From assembly GCF_001022965.1 (NCBI RefSeq), contig NZ_LECZ01000023.1, positions 186,001 through 250,000 of the forward strand: 64,000 nt of DNA, written 5' to 3'. The position numbers and the translations under genes were made by a program. The stretch's first letter is position 1. Each line of letters opens with the position of its first letter. The notes beneath the pieces are model-generated. The model was not told where the DNA came from. It did not search any database and saw only the letters and a program-made list of their open reading frames with translations. Positions 53,636 to 62,337 of this stretch are shown here, piece after piece. Origin of the DNA: Enterobacter genomosp. O. Lineage in GTDB: Bacteria > Pseudomonadota > Gammaproteobacteria > Enterobacterales > Enterobacteriaceae.

Positions 53636-54646
53636 ATGGAGATGGTAAACCTCTCGTTAACAGAGGCTTATGCGCTGGCGCATCAGGTGCTGCGCGAGAA
53701 CGGATTCAGCGAGGCGCATGCCGCCGCGGTGGCGAAAAACGTGACGCACGGCGAGCGCGACGGCTGTGCCTCGCACGGTTTGTGGCGGTTACTCGGGATC
53801 GTTGAGACGCTGCGCAAAGGCAAGGTCTCCCCCGACGCGGAGCCGGTTATCACCCATACCGCCCCTGCGATTGTGAAGGCGGATGCCGGCGGGGCGTTTT
53901 CCCTGCTGGCATTCGAACGCGCGCTGCCGCTGTTGATGGAAAAGGCGCGGCACTGCGGTATCGCCGCGCTGGCGATCAACCGCTGCGTGCACTTTTCGGC
54001 GCTATTTGCCGACGTTGAGCCATTGACGCAGGCCGGCCTGGTAGCGCTGGCGACCACCCCAAGCCATGCGTGGGTTGCCCCGGCGGGAGGCACCCGGCCG
54101 CTGTTTGGCACGAACCCGATTGCCTTCGGCTGGCCGCGGGGCGACAAGCCGCCGTTTATTTTCGATATGGCCACCAGCGCGGCCGCACGCGGTGAGATCC
54201 AGCTGCATCAGCGGGCGGGAAAAGCGGTGCCGGAAGGCTGGGGTATCGATTCTCAGGGCGAACCGACGACAGATGCCCAGGCGATCCTTGACGGCGCGAT
54301 GCTGACGTTTGGCGGACACAAGGGCTCGGCGCTGGCGGCCATGGTGGAACTGCTCGCCGGGCCGCTGATTGGCGATATGACGAGCGCGGAATCGCTGTCG
54401 TGGGATGAGGGCGCCGGCGGTTTACCCTACGGCGGCGAGCTGATTCTGGCGCTGGATCCTGCCCGGTTCCTCGGTCATGACGCCTCTGAGCACCTGGCGC
54501 GTGCCGAAACGCTTTTTACCGGGATGCAGCAGCAGGGCGCGCGTTTGCCGGGCGAGCGTCGCTATGTTTCTCGCGAGCGCGCTATGCGGGAAGGCGTGGA
54601 GATAACCCGTTCACTTTTCAGGGATATATCCTCTTTGACGAAATAA
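53636..54646 (+). CDS. Ldh/MDH2-type imine reductase (pyrroline-2-carboxylate reductase-like)
   Basis: This 336-residue protein belongs to the NAD(P)-dependent malate/lactate-dehydrogenase-2 superfamily, with TPSHAWVAPAGGTRPLFGTN, PIAFGWPRGDKPPFIFDMAT, GAMLTFGGHKGSALAAMVEL. Members such as DpkA/LhpI reduce cyclic imines like delta1-pyrroline-2-carboxylate to proline. In this operon it probably handles the imine formed from hydroxyproline isomers. The ATG at 53636 has GAGGAG upstream and follows the permease stop by 11 bp. It is the last gene of the operon. Confidence 0.83.
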   Translation: MEMVNLSLTEAYALAHQVLRENGFSEAHAAAVAKNVTHGERDGCASHGLWRLLGIVETLRKGKVSPDAEPVITHTAPAIVKADAGGAFSLLAFERALPLLMEKARHCGIAALAINRCVHFSALFADVEPLTQAGLVALATTPSHAWVAPAGGTRPLFGTNPIAFGWPRGDKPPFIFDMATSAAARGEIQLHQRAGKAVPEGWGIDSQGEPTTDAQAILDGAMLTFGGHKGSALAAMVELLAGPLIGDMTSAESLSWDEGAGGLPYGGELILALDPARFLGHDASEHLARAETLFTGMQQQGARLPGERRYVSRERAMREGVEITRSLFRDISSLTK

Positions 54647-54667
54647 TAGCCGGCACCGTCAACATAT

Positions 54668-54690
54668 CAGGAGGGATTATGTCCCTCCTG
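54668..54690. terminator. Hairpin after the hydroxyproline operon
   Basis: CAGGAGGGA and TCCCTCCTG form a 9 bp stem around TTATG. A short T run (TTTTT at 54699-54703) follows after 8 bp, so termination may be partial. It insulates the tsr promoter from the operon. Confidence 0.55.
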
Positions 54691-54705
54691 CCAGTACGTT
54701 TTTCG

Positions 54706-54732
54706 TAAAGTTTTCCATTTCCAGGCCGAAAA
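54706..54732 (+). promoter_or_regulatory. Sigma-28 (FliA) promoter of tsr
   Basis: TAAAGTTT (54706-54713) and GCCGAAAA (54725-54732) are 11 bp apart. The consensus is TAAAGTTT-N11-GCCGATAA, so 15 of 16 positions match. It lies 31 bp before the tsr start codon and ties tsr expression to the flagellar regulon. Confidence 0.9.
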
Positions 54733-54763
54733 TTCTGTTATCTGTCTGATGGAAAGAGAAAAC

Positions 54764-56428
54764 ATGTTAAACCGTATCAAGATTGTCACCAGCTTAATGC
54801 TGGTTTTAGCGATATTTGGCCTTTTACAACTCACCTCCGGTGGTCTTTTCTTCAATGCCCTTAAGCATGACAAAGAGAATTTCACCGTTCTGCAAACCAT
54901 TCGCCAGCAACAGTCCACGCTGAACGGCAGCTGGGTAGCGTTGCTGCAAACCCGTAATACCCTGAACCGTGCGGGTATCCGCTACATGATGGATCAGAGC
55001 AATATCGGCAGCGGCGCGACCGTTAACGATTTGATGCAAATCGCGTCTGCGTCTCTGAAGCAGGCGGAAAAAAACTGGGCTGCCTACGAGGCCCTGCCGC
55101 GCGATCCGCGTCAAAGCGACGCGGATGCCATGGAGATCAAGCGTAACTACGATATTTACCACGGCGCGCTGGCGGAGCTGATTCAGCTGCTGGGCGCAGG
55201 CAAAATCAACGCCTTCTTCGACCAGCCGACCCAGAGCTATCAGGACGGTTTTGAGAAGCAGTATGTGAGCTACCTGCAGCAGAACGACAAGCTGTACCAG
55301 ATTGCGGTTGAGGACAGCAACAGCTCCTTCAGCCAGGCCATCTGGGTGCTGATTAGCGTGCTGATTGCGGTGCTGGTGGTGATCGTGGCCGTCTGGCTGG
55401 GCATCAAGCAGGCGCTGATCTCCCCGCTGACGCGTCTGATCGACAACATTCGCCATATCGCCAGCGGCGACCTGGTGAAGCGCATTGAAGTTGAAGGCGC
55501 GAACGAAATGGGTGAACTGGCCGACTCGCTGCGTCATATGCAGGGCGAGCTGGTGCGTACCGTTGGCGACGTGCGTAACGGCGCGAATGCTATCTACAGC
55601 GGCGCGAGCGAAATCGCGATGGGCAATAACGACCTCTCTTCCCGTACCGAGCAGCAGGCCGCTTCCCTGGAAGAGACCGCTGCCAGCATGGAGCAGCTGA
55701 CGGCAACCGTTAAGCAGAACGCCGAGAACGCCCGCCAGGCGAGCCATCTTGCGCTGAGCGCCTCTGAAACCGCGCAGAAAGGCGGTAAAGTGGTGGATAA
55801 TGTGGTGCAGACAATGCGCGATATCGCGGGCAGTTCGCAGAAAATTGCCGACATTATCAGCGTGATTGACGGTATTGCTTTCCAGACCAACATCCTGGCA
55901 CTGAACGCGGCGGTAGAAGCGGCGCGTGCGGGCGAGCAGGGCCGCGGTTTTGCGGTGGTGGCAGGTGAAGTCCGTAACCTGGCGCAGCGCAGCGCCCAGG
56001 CAGCACGCGAGATCAAGAGCCTGATTGAAGACTCTGTGGGTCGCGTGGAAGTAGGTTCAACGCTGGTAGAAAGTGCCGGTGAAACCATGGGTGAGATCGT
56101 GAATGCGGTCACCCGCGTAACGGACATCATGGGTGAAATCGCCTCTGCGTCTGACGAGCAGAGCCGCGGTATTGACCAGGTGGGCCTGGCGGTGGCCGAG
56201 ATGGATCGCGTGACCCAGCAGAACGCCTCGCTGGTTGAAGAGTCTGCGGCGGCAGCGGCCGCGCTGGAAGAGCAGGCGAGCCGCCTGACTCAGGCCGTGG
56301 CGGTGTTCCGCATTCAGCAGGAGCAGATGAAAGCGCGCGAGTTCGCCGCGGCTAAAGCGGTTTCCACGCCGGTGATGGCGCGTAAAACGGCGACCGTCGA
56401 TTCAGGCGATAACTGGGAAACGTTCTAA
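54764..56428 (+). CDS. tsr: Tsr, serine chemoreceptor
   Basis: This 554-residue methyl-accepting chemotaxis protein matches E. coli Tsr closely. It has a membrane helix (about 7-30), a periplasmic four-helix domain with the serine-binding residues Arg64, Asn68, Phe151, Phe152 and Thr156, a second membrane helix (about 190-212), a HAMP domain and the signalling hairpin tip ([20 protein letters not shown]). It ends in NWETF, the CheR/CheB-binding tail. The ATG at 54764 gives the Tsr N-terminus ([14 protein letters not shown]). A sigma-28 promoter lies just upstream. Confidence 0.96.
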   Translation: MLNRIKIVTSLMLVLAIFGLLQLTSGGLFFNALKHDKENFTVLQTIRQQQSTLNGSWVALLQTRNTLNRAGIRYMMDQSNIGSGATVNDLMQIASASLKQAEKNWAAYEALPRDPRQSDADAMEIKRNYDIYHGALAELIQLLGAGKINAFFDQPTQSYQDGFEKQYVSYLQQNDKLYQIAVEDSNSSFSQAIWVLISVLIAVLVVIVAVWLGIKQALISPLTRLIDNIRHIASGDLVKRIEVEGANEMGELADSLRHMQGELVRTVGDVRNGANAIYSGASEIAMGNNDLSSRTEQQAASLEETAASMEQLTATVKQNAENARQASHLALSASETAQKGGKVVDNVVQTMRDIAGSSQKIADIISVIDGIAFQTNILALNAAVEAARAGEQGRGFAVVAGEVRNLAQRSAQAAREIKSLIEDSVGRVEVGSTLVESAGETMGEIVNAVTRVTDIMGEIASASDEQSRGIDQVGLAVAEMDRVTQQNASLVEESAAAAAALEEQASRLTQAVAVFRIQQEQMKAREFAAAKAVSTPVMARKTATVDSGDNWETF

Positions 56429-56440
56429 CTCTGTGCGTTG

Positions 56441-56517
56441 TGCCGGGTGGCGGCTGCGCCTTACCCGGCCTACGGTTCAGGGTGTTGTAGGCCCGGTAAG
56501 CGCAGCTCCACCGGGCG
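56441..56517. repeat. BIME between tsr and the GNAT gene
   Basis: TGCCGGGTGGCGGCTGCGCC-TTACCCGGCC faces GGCCCGGTAAGCGCAGCTCC-ACCGGGCG. The pair lies between the convergent tsr and acetyltransferase genes. Confidence 0.85.
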
Positions 56518-56520
56518 ATA

Positions 56521-57027
56521 TTACAGAGGCAGGCGCATGGCGCAGCGCGTTTCATACGCTAAGCCGTGCGCTGCCTCTTCTTCTCTTTTCTGACGCAGTT
56601 CAGGCGTGAGATGGGTGACGTATTCAAACCCCAGCCGCGCATAGAACGGCGCGTTCCACGCGACGTCCCGGAACGTCGTCAGCGTCAGCGACGCCAGTCC
56701 TGCTTTACGGGCATGGTCAGCCGCACGGGCGATGAGCTGCCGGCCAATTCCTTTTCCCTGCCAGTCCAGCTCGACCGAGAGCTCCACAATAAACAGCGAC
56801 GACGCGTGCGCTTCTGTGAGGATAAACCCTACGGGGAGGTCGTTCGCCAGCGCCAGCCAGCTTTGCCCGCGTTCGACATAACCGAGGTGCTGTTCAGCGG
56901 TAATGACCTCACCCCCGGCAAGCCAGGCGAGTGCCGGGTCGTCACGAAAACGTCCGGCCGCCGCGCGCTCAATGGCGGGCAGGGCGGTAACGTCGTTAGG
57001 GGCAGTGGGGCGAATATGAATGTGCAT
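56521..57027 (-). CDS. GNAT-family N-acetyltransferase
   Basis: This 168-residue GNAT protein has the acetyl-CoA motif A in VELSVELDWQGKGIGRQLIA (residues about 80-100), with motif B in FYARLGFEYV. The C-terminus (HGLAYETRCAMRLPL) is typical of small-substrate acetyltransferases. It is convergent with tsr and followed on the same strand by the FidL/CadC-like pair upstream, from which it is separated by 29 bp. The substrate is unknown. Confidence 0.87.
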   Translation of the reverse strand: MHIHIRPTAPNDVTALPAIERAAAGRFRDDPALAWLAGGEVITAEQHLGYVERGQSWLALANDLPVGFILTEAHASSLFIVELSVELDWQGKGIGRQLIARAADHARKAGLASLTLTTFRDVAWNAPFYARLGFEYVTHLTPELRQKREEEAAHGLAYETRCAMRLPL

Positions 57028-57056
57028 GGCGGCAAGTATAGCCTGACCCGTCGACG

Positions 57057-57530
57057 TTATTCCGAGCAGATCAGCACCGGCGAGTAAAAATTGCTGATCA
57101 CCAGCGCGTCTTCCGGCGTGCGCTCTATCGTCAGAAGCCTTTTATTGCCCAGCGTCAGGCCCGCGACGTACTTTTCAAAGACCCCTGGCGGCATGGCATC
57201 GTGGCTAAAACGCTCCACTTTTTGAATGACAATCTCATACAGTTCGCCCTTGACGTGACGCCATTTAAACATCTCCTGGCGGGAAACTTCCCAGCTGCGC
57301 GGCGCGTTCACCACGCTGCCGTTTAGCGTGATGTACCCCGTTTTGTCGGGATGAAAACGCATAATGATCTCGCCGTCAAAGGTGAAGTCGTGGCTGTCGC
57401 GCCGGTCGGAAAAGGTCAGGTTTCCGTCGCAGGCCACCGACAGCGGGGGCGTGTGAAAGTACCACGCCAGCGCGGCGCCCAGCAGCAGCAGATTGAGGAC
57501 CAGAATTAGCCAAACTTTTTTGTGTCTCAT
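57057..57530 (-). CDS. FidL-like membrane protein
   Basis: This 157-residue protein has one N-terminal membrane helix (about 5-24: VWLILVLNLLLLGAALAWYF) and a periplasmic domain with RDSHDFTFDGEIIMRFHPDK. It resembles FidL-like proteins, which are encoded beside CadC/ToxR-like membrane regulators. It lies one base from the regulator gene at 57532-58272, so the two are co-expressed; by analogy with ToxR/ToxS it may act as the regulator's periplasmic partner, which is inference. Confidence 0.75.
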   Translation of the reverse strand: MRHKKVWLILVLNLLLLGAALAWYFHTPPLSVACDGNLTFSDRRDSHDFTFDGEIIMRFHPDKTGYITLNGSVVNAPRSWEVSRQEMFKWRHVKGELYEIVIQKVERFSHDAMPPGVFEKYVAGLTLGNKRLLTIERTPEDALVISNFYSPVLICSE

Positions 57531-57531
57531 A

Positions 57532-58272
57532 TCACCACTCGTAATAGTAAAGCGTACGACAGGCGCTGGCTTTACCCCGCGTGAGGGAGCACTGGGAGAG
57601 CACCAGCCGCCCTTCGTGGCCGTAGAAAAGCGTTCTCTGAATGTGCATGTAGAAAATGGAGTTTTTCAGGCACGGAAGATGGCCGTCCTGCTGAAGCGTC
57701 TGCGCCAGCCCAATCGCCTTCTCATGGAACACGTCCGCCAGCGGCGTAAAGGTGTAGACCGGACACGTGCCAATATGGGTTAGCAGGTGGATCTCCCGCT
57801 GCTGGGTTGCCGGCTTGATTGCCATTATCCAGATGCACAGCGCAACGATCGCCAGCGTGAGCGCACCGCAGAACAGCACGTCCGGTCGAACGCGCCGTAC
57901 GGATGTCGCCGTTTCGGCTGCCGTACACGGCTTCTCCAGCGCGGTGACCGTGACGTCTGCGCTGAGCATAAAGCCCGTTTTAGGCACGGTGACGATAAAC
58001 AGCACGTCGGGAAGCAGGCTTGCCAGCAATTTGCGTAAAATGCTGATGTACTGGTTTAGCGAATTGTTCGACCCCTGCAGCCCGCGCCTGTCCCAGACCT
58101 CCTGAAGAAGCGTCTCTCGTTCGACCACGTTCCCATGATGCTGCACCAGCAGCTTCATGATGGTATTGGCCGTGCAGGTGAGGATCTGCGCATCCTCATC
58201 CGGCGCATTGATAAGAGAAACAGAACCGTCCTCGTCGTTGTAGACGAGGGCGTCAGCAAGCAGGTATTTCAT
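57532..58272 (-). CDS. CadC/ToxR-like membrane transcriptional regulator
   Basis: This 246-residue protein has an N-terminal OmpR-type winged helix (1 to about 105, with NTIMKLLVQHHGNVVERETL, LQEVWDRRGLQGSNNSLNQY, VPKTGFML), a single membrane helix at residues 131-152 (VLFCGALTLAIVALCIWIMA) and a periplasmic domain of about 95 residues with several cysteines that could form disulfides. This layout lets envelope signals control DNA binding directly. The FidL-like gene follows. The fimbrial operon next to it on the same strand is a possible target, but nothing in the sequence proves it. Confidence 0.82.
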   Translation of the reverse strand: MKYLLADALVYNDEDGSVSLINAPDEDAQILTCTANTIMKLLVQHHGNVVERETLLQEVWDRRGLQGSNNSLNQYISILRKLLASLLPDVLFIVTVPKTGFMLSADVTVTALEKPCTAAETATSVRRVRPDVLFCGALTLAIVALCIWIMAIKPATQQREIHLLTHIGTCPVYTFTPLADVFHEKAIGLAQTLQQDGHLPCLKNSIFYMHIQRTLFYGHEGRLVLSQCSLTRGKASACRTLYYYEW

Positions 58273-58399
58273 AAGTTGTTGTAATACAGACAGAGATAAC
58301 GAATAAAAGAACAGGCCTTTCGCCTGATGAAGCAGAACTGTTGGCTATTTTAGCGCCATTGTTACCGATAACATTGATCCAGACAGGATTTTGCGCTGT

Positions 58400-59356
58400 T
58401 TAATAAGTCAGCGTAATTATCACGTCATCGCTGAATTCCCCCGTGCCGCTCAGGGGCTGCGCCGGGACGTCTCCGTAGACGGTGAAATTCTGCGTCCCGC
58501 CCGCGGGGTTGGTGACCTGCATCGCATCGCCGCTGCTTTGGTCGCCCCAGCGTTGCGTGGTCCCCGCATCCTGCCAGAGGCCGTAGCGCAGGCACTGGCC
58601 TTCATCGTTGCACAGCTGCCGCTGGTTGCCGCTGGCATGATTGCCTTTTCCCATCGCGAGCGTGAACGCGGTGCCGGCCGGGCAGCGCGTGGTGAGGGTG
58701 GCCGTGGAGCGCGTCGGGCGCAGCGTGGCGGTGCTGGTCAGGGTGCCAAAGTTAAGCGGGGTGACGTGCTCTATGTAACATCCCTCGCGAATTTCGGCCT
58801 GCGCGTTGCTTCCGCCCTGCACCTGCTCGCCCTCGGCGGAGCCGTCTGAACAGTTCTGAAGGGCATCCTGACGGGAGGCGCTGTGCCACGCTATGCGCAG
58901 ATTCATGTTGTAGTTGTAATAGTGGTACGCCGGGAGCTGGCTTTGCCCTGCCGGGAGGGTGGCGATAAGCGGAAAGCTGCCGCTGATATTGGCATTGCTG
59001 TCGGCGGTCAGGGTCTGCTGGATAAGATCCCCGCGGCTGGCAGGGCCCAGCTCCTGGGAGCGCGCGACGCCGTTGAGAATACGAAAAATCAGGGTGTATT
59101 GTTTACCCTCCTGGTCCCCCGGCGAGACCATCTGAAAGGGCGGAGCGTCGATGCTGCTCAGGCAGACATTGATATACTCTGTCGTACCGAGGTTGTCCGC
59201 CTGGCAGCTGAATTTGACCTCGGCGTGGGTCGAGGCCGCATTGCCCGCCGCGATAGCGCCAAAGTTGATGACGGCAGGCGAGGTTATCCAGCAGGCGGCC
59301 GCCATTGTCTTCAGGGACAGCAATAGCAGCAACATTATCGAGGCTCTTAATGGCAC
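58400..59356 (-). CDS. Fimbrial tip/adhesin subunit, spore coat U (SCPU) type
   Basis: This 318-residue exported protein has a signal peptide and two SCPU-type domains: residues about 20-170 (CWITSPAVINFGAIAAGNAA, CLSSIDAPPFQM) and about 180-318 (CYIEHVTPLNFGTLTSTATL, CPAGTAFTLAMGKGNHASG, ending DDVIITLTY). Two-domain SCPU proteins at the end of Csu-type operons are the tip adhesins. The GTG at 59356 was chosen because GGAG lies 7 bp upstream and gives a basic signal peptide (VPLRASIMLLLLLS); the ATG at 59335 is an alternative. It overlaps the usher stop by 10 bp. Confidence 0.82.
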   Translation of the reverse strand: MPLRASIMLLLLLSLKTMAAACWITSPAVINFGAIAAGNAASTHAEVKFSCQADNLGTTEYINVCLSSIDAPPFQMVSPGDQEGKQYTLIFRILNGVARSQELGPASRGDLIQQTLTADSNANISGSFPLIATLPAGQSQLPAYHYYNYNMNLRIAWHSASRQDALQNCSDGSAEGEQVQGGSNAQAEIREGCYIEHVTPLNFGTLTSTATLRPTRSTATLTTRCPAGTAFTLAMGKGNHASGNQRQLCNDEGQCLRYGLWQDAGTTQRWGDQSSGDAMQVTNPAGGTQNFTVYGDVPAQPLSGTGEFSDDVIITLTY

Positions 59357-61647
59357 AGTTGTTCTCCAATATTGAGTACGGATGATGCCTTCCGGGGCGC
59401 CGGAAGCGTAACCCGACATTCTCCCTGACCGGTTTTCACCACCAGTTCACCCGGCAGGGGCGGGTCTTCAAGCCAGATAAACCCGTCGCGCCCCACGATG
59501 GTGGCGCCGTGAGGCGTTGACACGATGCTGCCCAGCGGAAGCGGCGTGCCGCGGCCGTCGACCAGCCTGGCCTGAACCGTCACAGCGTGATGGACGTTAA
59601 AATCGACTTTTACCGCGCTGCCGTTACCCGGTCTGGCATACATGTCGGTGACCGGGGCAATCACATCGGAAGGCAGATCCAGCGGATTGATGGTGACTTT
59701 GCTGTTGTGGTAGCGCGGCAGGTCGGTCAGCAGCAGATACCCCTCCTCGTCGGTTTCGCCTGCCGGGCGGTTTTCCAGCATCACCGGCACGTGCCCGATA
59801 CCGCGCGTTGAGACCAGTGCCAGGCCCTGCTCGCTGTAGCGCAGGGCGTGCAGGCTGTTATCCAGCAGCGTCAGGCTGCCTTCGGCTGAGGCATACCGAT
59901 TGCCCACGTTAGCGCCTTGCTCCAGCCCCACATGCCACTCTCCGGCGTGGCCCAGATAGCCCACGTCAGCATACTTTTCCCGGCGTTCACCAACGCTTTG
60001 CCCCAGCTGCCATGACCAGCCGCCGGTCTGGTCGTCCGGCTGATGGCGATAGTCCATGCGCGGCGAGTCCTGGCTGGCCTGAAGCGAGAGGGTGTCCTGG
60101 CGGCCCAGCGGGAGAGAGAGCATAAGCTGAACGTTGCTCGATGCGTCCGTAAACGAGCGGGTATAGCTCAGCGTGGCGGCGAGATGCGCCGGTAACAAAA
60201 CGGACCAGGAGGCATTGAGGTAGCGTTGTTTGTTGCCCTGAATGTCTTGCTGAACCCAGCCCACGCCTGGCGTACCGGCGCGGGAGAATGAATGACTTAG
60301 CCACACGCTATCGCTGCGCCTGACGGGCACGGCACCGCTCATGCGGGCATTATCGGCGAAGGCGGCATCGGTACGCACGGTGCTGGCGGAAATGCCCGTC
60401 CCGCCGCCGCTCCACTGCCAGCCAAGGCCCCACTGCATCCCCTGACCGTAGGGGCTGTCGCTCGCCGCGACGTGCTGGCTGACAATGCCTGCGTCGGGGG
60501 ATATCAACCAGTCAACGCCTGTTCCGAGGTTGCGCAGCTTGCGCTGCTGCTCCGTATGCAGCGCTATCGTCAGGTGGTTATTGACCCCATAGCGCCAGCC
60601 GGCGTCGAGCATCGGCGACGCGGCATAGTCGTCGGAACGCTGGGCGTAGTTTTGCCGCATCCAGCCGATATCCAGCGAGCCGCTGCTAAGCCCTTCGGCC
60701 AGCATTCCCGGTGCGCCGTACACGTCGAGCTGTACGGTGCGACGCTGGCCGTTGATGTCGGTAATGACCACCTGCGCCTGCCCGCTTCCGGTGAAGGCCG
60801 GCAGAGTATCCAGCGTAAATGCCCCCGGCGTGACGCGCTGGCTGCTCTGCCTGAGCCCGTCTATGTAAAGATCGACCGTTGAAGGCAGGACCGCCGTGTC
60901 GCTGTAGCGGCTACGGGGTTCGGTGTTGAGCTGCGGATCGAGTTCAAAATTACGCGCCCAGTGCAGGCCGCCAAAGCGAACCTGGCGACTCCAGCGCGTG
61001 CCCGTGGTGATGCTGTCTCCCAGCGTCAGGGTGGTCAGCGAATCGGTATTGTCCCACTGCCAGCGGGTTTCAAGACGCGTATGGGTGGGCCGGGCGGCGC
61101 TGTTTTCCTCTCCGGCATGGCTTGAAAAGCTGCTGCTGAGCGTCCCGGGCAGCACCCCGGACGCGGTCAGCTCGGTCTGGGCATTCACCTGGCGTTTACC
61201 CTGCACATCGCTGGCGTAGAGGGCGTAGCCGAGCGTAAACGCGCTGATGGGCTGGGCCTCAGGATAGGCGTACTGCGGGGGCGATTTTTCGAGCGTCAGA
61301 TGCTGCTGTCCCTCGAGCGCGTTTGCCTCGGCAGTAATCGACACTTGCTGGGCAAGCAGGTCGATATCAACCTTCAGGCCCGGCAGGGACGTCAGTTCTA
61401 CCCAGCCGCCGTGGCCATCTGGGGCGCGGAGCCCCAGTTTTTTGATGTCGCTGTTGCTAATCCACAGCGCATCTTCCACCACCCGGCAGGCCCACAGATC
61501 CCCACGCGGGGCGTGATTCACGGTGATGGACAGCCATTGTACGGTGTCGGCGGGTCCTTCAGTGCGGGCTGACAGCATCAGCGGTAGCCAAAGCAGGAGC
61601 GCGAGAAGCGAGCGGGCGCAGGGGTATCTGGCTGGCATGGTGGTCAT
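59347..61647 (-). CDS. Outer-membrane fimbrial usher, archaic (Csu-like) type
   Basis: This 766-residue protein has a signal peptide (about 1-26) and the usher layout: N-terminal domain, a 24-strand barrel interrupted by a plug, and C-terminal domains. Typical parts are PSTVDLYIDGLRQSSQRVTP, GAFTLDTLPAFTGSGQAQVV, LDVYGAPGMLAEGLSSGSLD and the C-terminal GRDGFIWLEDPPLPGELVVK. It secretes and assembles the pilus. SCPU subunits beside it place it in the archaic sigma clade. It overlaps the chaperone gene by 89 bp at its 5' end and the tip subunit gene by 10 bp at its 3' end. Confidence 0.9.
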   Translation of the reverse strand: MTTMPARYPCARSLLALLLWLPLMLSARTEGPADTVQWLSITVNHAPRGDLWACRVVEDALWISNSDIKKLGLRAPDGHGGWVELTSLPGLKVDIDLLAQQVSITAEANALEGQQHLTLEKSPPQYAYPEAQPISAFTLGYALYASDVQGKRQVNAQTELTASGVLPGTLSSSFSSHAGEENSAARPTHTRLETRWQWDNTDSLTTLTLGDSITTGTRWSRQVRFGGLHWARNFELDPQLNTEPRSRYSDTAVLPSTVDLYIDGLRQSSQRVTPGAFTLDTLPAFTGSGQAQVVITDINGQRRTVQLDVYGAPGMLAEGLSSGSLDIGWMRQNYAQRSDDYAASPMLDAGWRYGVNNHLTIALHTEQQRKLRNLGTGVDWLISPDAGIVSQHVAASDSPYGQGMQWGLGWQWSGGGTGISASTVRTDAAFADNARMSGAVPVRRSDSVWLSHSFSRAGTPGVGWVQQDIQGNKQRYLNASWSVLLPAHLAATLSYTRSFTDASSNVQLMLSLPLGRQDTLSLQASQDSPRMDYRHQPDDQTGGWSWQLGQSVGERREKYADVGYLGHAGEWHVGLEQGANVGNRYASAEGSLTLLDNSLHALRYSEQGLALVSTRGIGHVPVMLENRPAGETDEEGYLLLTDLPRYHNSKVTINPLDLPSDVIAPVTDMYARPGNGSAVKVDFNVHHAVTVQARLVDGRGTPLPLGSIVSTPHGATIVGRDGFIWLEDPPLPGELVVKTGQGECRVTLPAPRKASSVLNIGEQLCH

Positions 61648-62335
61648 CGTTAAGGTAGACGCGTAACGCGCTGAGCGTATGGCGTGACGCTTGCTTAAGT
61701 TTCACAAGGGCGGTCTGTCCCGGCAGTACATAGCCCGCCAGTCCTTTAACCGATCCCACAACCTGCCCACTGGCCGTCAGGGCCTCAAGATGGCTCAGGC
61801 GAATATGGCTGTTTCCGGCGTTATAGCAGCGGATCGTCGCCGGGCTGTCCGCCTGTTCACAGCTCAGGGCATCGTGGTCGACGGGGGCATTCTGGGTTCC
61901 GGCAATGAATACCGGAATCGAATAGCGCAGCAGGAAGTGCACGCCGTTGGGATTGGCAGCGCGGGAAGGGGTATCCGGCAGCTCATCGATGACCAGCCGG
62001 TAGCTTTGCTCCCGGTCATCGATGCCCGGCTGCATGACGATGATGCGCACCAGCTGCTGCTGGCCCGGCGCCAGCGCGGTCATCGCCGGGCTGCTGACGA
62101 CCTCATCGGTGGCGGCTAAGACATCCTGACCGTTTTTCTGTGTCCATTCGTATACCCGTATCTGCGCATGAATGGCTGCTTTTCCACTGTTGGTGAGGGT
62201 GACCGCTGTTGCTCTTTGACCGCTTTGCAGATCGAGCGTGACGGGTGCCACCTGCAGCGTGGCGGCCAGCGCGTAGCGTGACAGCAGCGCCAGCATCGTG
62301 AGCCACAGAATGAGGCAGGGAAGATAACGACGCAC
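61559..62335 (-). CDS. Periplasmic fimbrial chaperone
   Basis: This 258-residue PapD-like protein has a signal peptide (about 1-24, ending RYALA) and two immunoglobulin-like domains: residues about 25-150 (LQVAPVTLDLQSGQRATAVT, PGQQQLVRIIVMQPG) and about 155-245 (YNAGNSHIRLSHLEALTAS, GYVLPGQTALVKL). It caps pilus subunits. The C-terminus has about 20 extra residues (PLASRAPALATADAVSPH) inside the 89 bp overlap with the usher gene. It sits 2 bp downstream of the major subunit gene. Confidence 0.89.
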   Translation of the reverse strand: MRRYLPCLILWLTMLALLSRYALAATLQVAPVTLDLQSGQRATAVTLTNSGKAAIHAQIRVYEWTQKNGQDVLAATDEVVSSPAMTALAPGQQQLVRIIVMQPGIDDREQSYRLVIDELPDTPSRAANPNGVHFLLRYSIPVFIAGTQNAPVDHDALSCEQADSPATIRCYNAGNSHIRLSHLEALTASGQVVGSVKGLAGYVLPGQTALVKLKQASRHTLSALRVYLNDDHHASQIPLRPLASRAPALATADAVSPH

Positions 62336-62337
62336 GA

